IMG/VR virus record: IMGVR_UViG_3300010885_029490
Span: 1-30,580 of that record
Strand: one strand, 5' to 3'
Origin: a virus
Length of the DNA stretch: 30,580 bases
This document shows, one piece after another, positions 17,732 to 28,000 of this stretch. The notes under the pieces were generated by a model, which saw only the letters and a program-made list of their open reading frames with translations, had not been told where the DNA came from and made no database searches. A program made the position numbers and the translations under genes. Position 1 is the first letter of the stretch. Every line of letters begins with the position of its first letter.

Positions 17732-19078
17732 ATGGGAGCATATCAAAATCCAGAACAAGTTAAAGATTATACAATGGATGTTGCAAATGCATGGGCAAAT
17801 GCTACAAATAAAGTAGTTGAAGGCATTACAAAAATTGGTGATCAACAAACTAATTTTTATGAAGCCAAAGTAAAAGAATATACTGAAAATAAAAAACTAG
17901 TAAAAAAAGAACAGCAAAATTTATATAATAATATAGATAAAATGGCTGAAGGATATGGAGGTGTAAACTTTCGTAAAACTTTTGATCCATTAGTGCAAAA
18001 ATACGCAGATATAAGCTTAAGATTAAAAAATAATACTTCAGATGATGAATCTCAAGATATGTCAGACTTAGCAAAGCTTGAAGGAATGATAAGTCTAACA
18101 AAAAAAGGTATTGAAGTGCAAATGTCTTATAAAAAAGATTTTAATAAAGCATATGAAACAGGAGGTAATCCTGGTGGTTTTGATATTACACAATCGCCCG
18201 GAGGAGAAAATAATAATGTAATGAATCATTTGCAAAGTGTATATGGTCAATTGCCAACTGATCAAAAAGATATAGAACTTGTATACGCTGCTGACGATAA
18301 AGATCATACAGGTATACCAACAGACGTTAAATTTATATCAAAAGGAAAATTAGGGGGAAAAAGTTGGAGTGGAGAAGTAAATGCTTCTGCATTGCAAAAA
18401 AGTAATGACTTTGGAGTTGAATTAATACCAACAATACCAGACGCAAGTAAACAACTTGGTGAACAATTAGCTACAACAAATTTAGTTCAAAAAATAAATG
18501 TAACTGATCCTCAAACCGGTGCTGTAACTCCTAAAATTATTGGGCCTGCGGATAGTTTTTATGAACAAGGAATGAAAGATTCTAGCAAGCATTCTGCAGG
18601 AATGGTTAATCAGCAAAAGGTTGGCGTATTTAAAAAAGAAGATTATATTAAAAGCTTAGTAGAAGATAAAGTTTTTAAATCTAATGTAGAAGGTTATTTA
18701 GCAAACCCACAAAAAGCAGCAGCTTTAATGAATAGCACTGGATTTAGAAAACCTGGAGATACAACTATTTATGATCAGTCAAATATATTAGAGCATCAAG
18801 ATGAATTTACAAAAAGATTGGCAGACTATTATGCATCTCAACAACCAAAAGAAAGAATTATGCTTAATGAGTTGGGGCAGCCTATAACAAACCAAAGAAA
18901 AATGACTCCTCAAGAAGGTATAGATGAAAGAGTTTCTGTAGAACTTGAAAAAAGCCCTTGGGGACCAAAAGAAAAAACAAAAAAAATTATAACGTCCTCA
19001 GGAGCGGTTATTACTGTGACAAAAGTTGACAAATCAGAAAAAAATCCAAATGGATTTACTACTAAAGTAAGTAAATAA
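17732..19078 (+). CDS. Probable internal virion protein, function unknown
   Basis: 448 residues with no recognised domain. The N-terminal about 150 residues are helical and charged (DVANAWANATNKVVEGITKI near 16-35, then a Lys/Glu-rich stretch likely to form coiled coil). A Gly/Asn-rich linker lies at about 148-165, a mixed region follows, and the C-terminus is Lys-rich. There is no signal peptide or clear membrane segment. It starts 3 bases after the S74-domain gene and ends 13 bases before the giant gene, so the three are probably made together. By position it corresponds to the middle member of a T7 gp14-gp15-gp16-like ejection set, but no sequence similarity to gp15 can be claimed by eye. 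Confidence 0.72.
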   Translation: MGAYQNPEQVKDYTMDVANAWANATNKVVEGITKIGDQQTNFYEAKVKEYTENKKLVKKEQQNLYNNIDKMAEGYGGVNFRKTFDPLVQKYADISLRLKNNTSDDESQDMSDLAKLEGMISLTKKGIEVQMSYKKDFNKAYETGGNPGGFDITQSPGGENNNVMNHLQSVYGQLPTDQKDIELVYAADDKDHTGIPTDVKFISKGKLGGKSWSGEVNASALQKSNDFGVELIPTIPDASKQLGEQLATTNLVQKINVTDPQTGAVTPKIIGPADSFYEQGMKDSSKHSAGMVNQQKVGVFKKEDYIKSLVEDKVFKSNVEGYLANPQKAAALMNSTGFRKPGDTTIYDQSNILEHQDEFTKRLADYYASQQPKERIMLNELGQPITNQRKMTPQEGIDERVSVELEKSPWGPKEKTKKIITSSGAVITVTKVDKSEKNPNGFTTKVSK

Positions 19079-19091
19079 ACAAACATTGTAA

Positions 19092-22000
19092 ATGAAAGTA
19101 TATAAAGATAGTGAAGGCAACTCCTATACTGAGGAGGAAGTGAATAAATTAGCTGAAGATAACCAAGTTACAATTGATGATATTATAGCTACAAACGAGC
19201 TTACAGAAGAGGACCAACAGGAAACAACTCAGCCTGAGGAAGAAGAACCTGAACAAGGCAGCAGTAAACTTGCTTATGTGGATACCACTCCCTTTGAAAC
19301 TGATATTACAGATCTAGGCATTGAACAAGAAGAAGATGATTTAGATCAATTAGTTAATCAACAACTTGCTTTACAAGAATCAAAACAGCCTCCTAAGAAA
19401 AAGAAAAAATCAACTTTAACGCCCGCTAAAGATCCATTTGGCGAAATAAAACCATTTGATCCACTTGGGCTGCAAAAATTTAACCCAAAACCAACTGTTG
19501 AAACTAAATTAAGCAAATTAAAAGGATTTGATCAACAAACAAAAAAAGATGTTCAAGAATTTAGAAGAGCTACCGCTTTTACTCAAGAAGAAATAAATCG
19601 ATTAAATAAGGAATTTGAGGATTATAGTAAACCGCAAAAAGTAACAACTTACTTGCCTGATGGTGGAGCTTATGGATATAGTACTACTGGGGGAGCAAAA
19701 AGTATAACTACTACCAGACCCGCGTTTGAAAAAGAAATTGCTCAAATAAAAAAACAATATGAAGGTACAGAATTATCTCAAGCTCAAATATTAGAAAAAG
19801 CAAAAGCTATGAAGCGTGCTGAATTGGCCGCCAATTTAAGAGATAAAAAAGGTACTGATTATATGAACTCAATTTCTAATTGGGGTAAATCAGATAAACA
19901 AAAAGGTATAGAGTCATATATAAACACGGAAACAGACTATTATAAAACTATATTAGATAATGGGGCCAAAAAAAGAGCTTTATTAAATATTGATCTTGTA
20001 GAGAAAGGGGCTGAATATACAAAATTGAATAATGAACTTGCTAAAGTAACAAAAGCAGATCTAAAATCAGAACAGGATGTTGCTGCTTATAGAAGTAAAT
20101 ATGAAAAAGCTAAAGAATTATATTCTTATATCGAAGGAATTAATTTAACCCTTAATAAAGACGATAGCGAATTTATAAATTCTACAAAGAAATTAAAATC
20201 CGCTGCGCAAGAATTTGATTTAGCAAAAAGATATTATGGATTTGATAATATACCTAAAAAAGCATGGGATACAATTGATTCATTAGCAGATGATCTTACT
20301 TTGCTTTCAATGGTTGGTGTATATGAGCCTATCAGATATATTAAAAATGCAATAACTGGTTATGTTAATAATCCATCCTATTCAATTTCTGATCAAACTT
20401 TTTTTGGAGAAGACACGTCTGATTTAGCAATTGCTTATCAGAAAAAGAAACAAGATACTGAAAACCAATATGAGAAAGTAATTTCTTCTAAAGGTAATGC
20501 TACTGCTATGGATATGACTAAGCACGCAGGCAACCTATTAATATCTCAATTGCCTAATATTGCATTAGGTGTTTTTACAGGGGGGGCGGAACCTGCTACT
20601 GTTGAAGGAGCTATTGCTCTTTCTGAAAAAGCTTTAGCAGGTAAAATTGTTACAAATATATCTGCAACCGCCGCCGAGAGAGCCGCAATATCGGATATAA
20701 TAGCAATGGGAGCGGATGATGCAATTGAAGCAGCTTTGATTAAAGTAGTAAATAAAGAGGCTATTAATAGTAGCGAAAGAATATTGTTAAAAGAAGCGGC
20801 CAAAAAAGCAGAAACTACCGCGCAACGTAAAGCTTTTGAAAGATTAATAAAAAAAGCAACTACAGCTGAGGCGGAAGCATTACCTCAAGCAATGTTACAG
20901 CAAACTTCTATTAATGCTTTAAGAGCAGGTGAGAATGCGGAAATTGCAAAAGTATTACAATGGACTTGGGACAAAGTTAAAATCACAACTCCAGCTGAAG
21001 CAGTAATTTTTGGTAGTTCAACTAGCGAAAAAATTGGTGAACAATTATATACAAATTCATTACCCGCGAGTCAAGGAGGTACTGATTATAATGCAGGGCA
21101 AATATTATTAAGTTCTGCTCTATGGGGTATTGCTGAAACAGCTGGTGAAAAAGTGCAATTAAAAGCAACAGGAGCATGGGCTAATACTATTAAAAAAACA
21201 TTACAAGAAACGCCTACTTTGGTAAATCAAATGGCTAAAGCGCAATTTAAAAATGTTTTAGCAAAAACAGGTGGAATATTAAAAGGGCAATTTAATGAAC
21301 AAGTTTCAGAACAAATAACAAATGCTTTACAGAATACCATTGATAAAACTTTATTAGGTAAAGATGTAGGAATTTTAGATAATACTGGTACAGTATTTAA
21401 AGATACTGCATTATTAGCTGGTTTAATGACAAGTATTCCTCATGTTGCAGGTGCAACTATAAAACCATTTATGGTTACAGCGGAACAAAAGCAAGTAAAA
21501 GCAATTAAAAATGAAATTGCTCCATTAATTGCAGAATTAAAAAAGCCATTATCTAAGGCCCAGAAAAAAGTTATTCAAGATAGAATTAAAGAATTAACAG
21601 TACAAGGTAGCACATTACACCAAAACGCAATACAGCGAATAGGCGATATGTCTATAGGATCTTGGAAAGAAATAGTAAACAATGCAAAAGCCCTTGCTGA
21701 TATACAATTACAAGCAAAGGAGATATATAACGGGAATAGTTCTAATAAAGATACTTTATTAAAGAATTTACAAACCAAATATAGCGAAATAGAAAACTCA
21801 ACAAACAGAACTCTTGCAAGAGCAAAAGATTTAAATGATACTACATTGTTTAAACAAATGGGTATTCAAGACAGAAGAATTGTTGTTGAGAATTTAACTG
21901 AAATAGCGAGATTAGAAGAATTAGGCAAAGGAGATAAATCTACTGCTGGATTGCATGTAGAAAAAATTAAAAACCTAAGAGTTGCTAACTCTGAAATATT

Positions 22001-25000
22001 AGTACGTAGCTCTAATGAAAACTTAGGGCAAATCATTAATACTGTTAACAAATATTATGGTGGACTTGGCGAAACCACTAGCAAAGTAATTGATGCTAAT
22101 GCAGATTTTGTAAAATTAAAAGAACAAGAGCTTAAAGACGCATCAAAAGATAAATCTCCTGAAGAAGTAGCAAAATTAAAAGAAAAACTTGCTGAAGAAT
22201 TAAAAAATTCAAATACAGAAGAGGTAGTAAAAGAATATAAAAGATTATTAACAGAAAGACTTGAGAAAGACTCTGAAGGTAAATCAGATGAGGTTGTTGC
22301 TGAATTAAATAAAAAGTACAACGATACTTTAGCTAAATTTGCTGAAGATACAAAAGATTCTAATGTAAATGCGTTTGTACTTTCTATGCCTAGGCTTGAT
22401 GCTCAAGGCAAACAAATGACCGACTCTAGGGGTAGATTGCTAACTGATGATGTAATTCTAACTAACAAAAGAACTGCTGAAGCCAAAGGAGGAACTACAA
22501 ATGCGCAAGGGCTTGATGCAGCTACGATTGCATCCCACGAATTACTTCATGTATTATTGGCAAAAGCTTTTGGCATCAATCAAAACGCTTTTGTTCCATT
22601 AGCAAATGCTTTATTAGATCATATTGCTATAGAAAATCCTACTTTAGCTGAAAATATAAAAAAATATATTGAATTATCTTACGAAACCTCTGATGGCGGA
22701 ATAAAAGCTGAGGAGATTATTGTATTAGTTTCTGAGTTAATATCTTCTGGCACCTTGAAATATAATGAATCTTTCTTTAAAAAGATTGGATTAATATTAG
22801 TTAATGCTTTTAACAATGTATTAGGCATCCCTCAAATTAATAAAGCTCAAGGTGTTAAACTTAACACAGGTAAAGATGTATATGAATTCTTAGGAAGTTA
22901 TGCAAATTCTTTCAGTGCAGGTAAAATATCTGAAGGTATGAAACTCGCTTTAAAAGGTGGAGTTTCTGGAACATTATTAGAAGGAGCAACTGTTGGAACA
23001 GGCAAAGTAAATACAACATTTTCTAAAGCTAAAGTAGCTGAGGTTCAAGCAAAAATAGATGTTCTTGAAGACCAATACGATAATGATGATATAGAATACG
23101 ATGCTTACGAAAATAAACTTGCGATACTTAAAGAAGAATTAAAGAAAGCTCAAGCTTTACCAGAAGTTGAAACTAAACCAAAAGTCGAAAAACCAAAGGT
23201 TGAAATTAATGCTGAAGATGAGGTTAAAGAAATTATTAAAAATGATAAAGGGTCTGTATCTTCAGATAAAGTTCAGCAAATATATGAAGCTAAAGGATTA
23301 AATGGTGCTGATGAGATCATAAAACTATTTAGACCTATTACAAATAAGATTGTAAACAAAAGAAGAGATGCCCCTGGGTTTGAAGAAAATTTACTTAGAG
23401 ATGAAATAGAGACAGGCGAAGGCGGTATTCTTTATCTTATTAGAAGTTACAAACCTGAAAAAGGAGTGCCTTTAGCGGCTTATATCAATAAGCAATTACC
23501 GCTAAGAGCTATTGCATCGTCTAGAAGAGTGCTAGATAAAGAATTTAGCAAAGACGTTACGGAAGAAAAAGCGTTAATGGCTTCAGAAGCGTCCACAGAG
23601 GTAAAAGAAAAGCCAAAGTATAAGAATGCATTAGAATCAAAAGTTTTTAGTCCAGAGGTCTTAGAAACGGCTAATAAGAAGATATTACCAATTGTAAGAA
23701 CATTGAAGTCTAGAATTGATGCTCCGGTATCATTAAATAGAACAATTACACCATTAATTTCTGAAATTAGAGACGAAATTGGTAAACAATTAGATATTGA
23801 TGTTAAAACCGCAATGGGCGGTAAAAAAGATAATCAATTGCAAAATTGGTTATTAGATAATAAACAGTACATTCTTGAGAACATGACCACAACCTGGTTA
23901 ATGGGTAAAGATGGGCAAGGAGGAATGCCAATTGCTATTCAAAAACAAATTGATGGTAAATTTGTTAATTTTCCTGATTGGGTTGGTAAAAAAATTGATA
24001 GAGAAAAAACAACTACAGATCAGGCGGGAAGAACTTCCGGTGCTGAAATAGTTAGAAGATTACCTAATGTTAATAATAATATATCAGACTCTCAATTTCT
24101 TGATCAAGTAATTGGTCCTGATGGAAATCCATTAAGAGGTAGAAAAGAATCTTTAGCAAAAGCAATTGCCGAAGAAACCGCATTTGATATAATTAATGAG
24201 GATCTTGCAAATGACGGGCCAATATCTGAAGCGCTTAGTGCTAATCAAGAAAGACAAGGCGTTGTAATTGCTGAAAATTTTGCTGTAGATTTTGCGAGAC
24301 AAGCCGATAGAGGTAATGTTAAATTTTCTAAAGAACTTAAATTAAAATTAGCGGAAAAATTAAAAACTGATGTTACTAATAAAAAAGTGGTAAATCTTAT
24401 TGTAGAAATGATACAAGATATTATCAAGCCTACAATGTACAAAAGGACCAAAGCTTTAAAAGATAAAGAAATAAGTTTAAGAGACCAATTAGGTAATGAT
24501 TTATATGAAGAATTATATGATGAATATTTAGCACCTATTGCCGATGCCCTTGAAACGGTTAGAACCGCTCAAGCCGGCAAGAGAGGTAATGCTGCAGAAG
24601 AAGAAGTTATAAGAACATTAAACAATGTAAAGAATAAAGATTTTAAAGTAATTTCTATAAAAGCCGCCGGAGCAGGATCTGACGCGGTTGATGTTAAGTT
24701 TTCTTATAAAGGACTTGATATAAACTTTGAAGTTAAATCAGGCAAGAATGATAGAATAACTTCATTAAATGTTCATAACTATGCAAATAACAAAAAACTA
24801 AACACCTCAAGAAGTCTTAACCAAAAAAATAAAAAAGGACTACTTGATCAAATAGAAAAAAATGCAAAATTTAATTCTTTTGTAAAAAAAGCATTAGAAG
24901 GTGGAGCTACTTTTACTGAAAACGGAAGTTTAGAAGTTGATCAAAAATTATTAAATAAATTAACACCTGGCGATAATACGCTTTATAAAAGGACATTAAT

Positions 25001-28000
25001 ATCTGGTAATGATTTAAATATACCAATAGAACTTGTAGCTGATATAAATAGCCGTAAGGGGATTAATTATATAGGGTTTGGGGATATTGGCATTTTTTAT
25101 ATAAAAAGTAATCCGCTTAAGCTTAATGTTCCTGCCTTACAAGGGAAATTGTATTCTAAAGCATTTTTACATGCTGGAAATGTTAAAAAAAATGGCAAAA
25201 GAACCCTTACTTTAAAAGTGTATACTCAGTTAACAACGGCAACTTCAAATGAATTAACACAAAAATCAAAATCATCTATTTATAGCCCAGAATCTTGGGA
25301 TAGATTATTTAGTAGTATACCTGAAGGAAGAATTGAATATTTAAAAAATATTAAAAACGCTGAAACCAATACAAATAATATTGAAGCCATTAAAGCTACC
25401 AATCTTTCTAAAACGCCTAAAGGTATTTCAGTATTTGATTTTGATGATACCGTTGGTTTAACTTCAGGTAGCGTGCTATACACAATGCCTGATGGTTCAA
25501 CCGGCAAATTAAATGCAGAAGAGTTCGCTAAAGAAGGTGGCAATATGCTAGATGCTGGTGCAGAGTTTGATTTCTCTGAATTTAGTAAAGTTGTTGACGG
25601 AAAACCAGGTCCAATGGTTGAGAAGATGAAGAAGATGATTGGCAAGTTTGGCCCTGAAAACTTCTTTATACTTACCGCTAGGCCTGCTAATGCGGCGGGC
25701 CCAATACACGAATTTTTATCTTCTATTGGTATTGATATACCTTTAGAAAATATAACAGGATTAGGCAATAGCGCAGCTCAAGCAAAAGCAGACTGGATGA
25801 CTAAAAAAGCAGCGGAAGGATATAATGATTTCTATTTTGCTGATGACGCTCCACAAAATGTAGAGGCTGTTAAAAAAGCTTTAGATATTCCTGGAGTAAA
25901 TTCAAAGATACAACAAGCCCGCACTAAATTTTCATTAACATCTAAACAAGATTTAAAGTGGAAACAAGGTGATGAAGATTTATCAACTAAATTTACAGTA
26001 GGCAATATTGATTATAGAATATCTATGATTGAAACCGCTTTTATGGAATATGACAATGACGTTCAAAAAACCTTATTTGATTTAGTAGAAGAAAATAATC
26101 TTGATGAGGATAACACTATAGCAGCTTACGATGGCGAAGCATATAATTTAGAATTTTGGGATAAAAAACAAGGCAATGGAATAACCGGTACGGGTAACGC
26201 GGCAGAAGTGTTTGGTATAGTTATTAACGGAGTGACTGAAAGAGTTAAGAAAAAAAATATTGAGGCATTAGTATTTACCGCAAAAGAGCCTAGCAGAATT
26301 AAATTATATAATTCAATGGCTGAAGTTGTTGCTGACAAATTAGGATGGGGAGCTTATTATAAAGACGGTGTTTATATATTAGCAAAAAAACCAAAAACAA
26401 CTGAGGCAACAACTGGTGTGGGTAGTTTAAAACCTGTGCAAGATGTTTTAAAAGTTGTAGATATTAAATCACCAATAAATCAATCAAAAATAAAATTTAG
26501 TAAAACCATATCTTCAGAATTCAATAAAATAATTGAAGAGAATACTGGTATGGAAAACTATAAAGTATTTTCAGATATTGTTGCTAGGAGAAGAGGTGTT
26601 AATAAAAACAAATTTGATTTTTATGTTCCGCCGTCGGCTGCTGATTTTGAATTACTATTATATAACTTTATAGGTAAAGGAACGCGCGGCGAAGAACAAC
26701 AAAAATTCTTTGCAGATGCTTTATTAAAACCATACGCAAATGGTAATGATTTGATGGATGCCGCAAGACAGTCTATTAAAAATGATTATAAAGCATTGAT
26801 AAATCAATTTCCAGGAATTAAAAAGAAAATAGAAAGTTTAACCCCAGACGGTGATTTTACATATGATCAAGCAATACGTGTTGCCTTATGGACAGAAGAA
26901 GGTATTGAAATACCTGGTTTATCACAAAGAGATCAAACTAAATTAGTAGATCTTGTAAATAACGATCCTGAATTAACAGCATTTAAACAAGGTGTATTAG
27001 TTACGGGTAGACAAGGTAAAGGATGGATTGCTCCTACTGAATATTGGGATGCAAGTACAATTATATCTGATTTACATAATTTAACTGAAGGTGCGGGTAG
27101 AAAAAAATTCCTTGCAGAATTTATTGAGAACACTGAAGAAATGTTTGGTAAGTTTGAGAACGGTAAGTTGGTTGGTCCTAATATAAATAAGATTGAAGCG
27201 GTTTACGGTACAAACGTAAGAGAAGCTTTAGACGATCAATTATATAGAATGATCAATGGCAAAAATAGAAGTTATGGTAGTGATAAAGAAACTTCTATGT
27301 GGTCTAATTGGGTAAACGGATCTACAGGGGCTATTATGTTCTTAAATACCAGATCCGCTGTATTACAATTACTTGGGGCGGTAAACTTCTTAAACTTAAG
27401 AGACAATAACCCTATTGCTGCAGGTAAAGCTTTTGCAAATCAAAAACAATATTGGGCAGATTTTTCACGTATTTGGAATTCAGATAAGATAAAGGAAAGA
27501 CGTGGTGGTTTAAAAGAAGACGTTGCTGCAGCGGAAATTGCTAATGCTGCGGCTGGAAGTAAAAACAAAGTTAATGCCGTTATATCATACTTATTAAAAA
27601 TAGGATATACACCAACACAATTAGCGGATAGTTTTGCGATTGCATCAGGTGGAGCACCGTATTATAGAAATAGAATTAACACTTATTTAAAGGAAGGGCA
27701 ATCACAAGAAGATGCAGAAAAGAATGCATGGAGTGACTTTACTAAAGTATCTGACGAAACGCAACAGTCAGGTGATCCGAGAGATATATCAAAACAACAA
27801 GCAAGCCCAGCTGGAAGATTATTATTAACTTTCCAAAACTTTTCAATGCAGCAATCCCGTATTGTTAAGAAGTCTTTCTTAGATCTTAAAAATGGTAGAG
27901 GAGATGCTAAAACGCATTTGGCAAAAATAATTTATTATTTAGCAATACAAAACACATTGTTTGCCGTATTACAACAAGGATTATTCGCAGTTGCATTTGA

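Noticed and set aside
25280-25768. Leftward open frame of 162 residues opposite the HAD region
   Set aside because: It lies wholly inside the giant gene on the other strand, has low-complexity composition mirroring the sense codons, no plausible motifs and no leftward neighbours.
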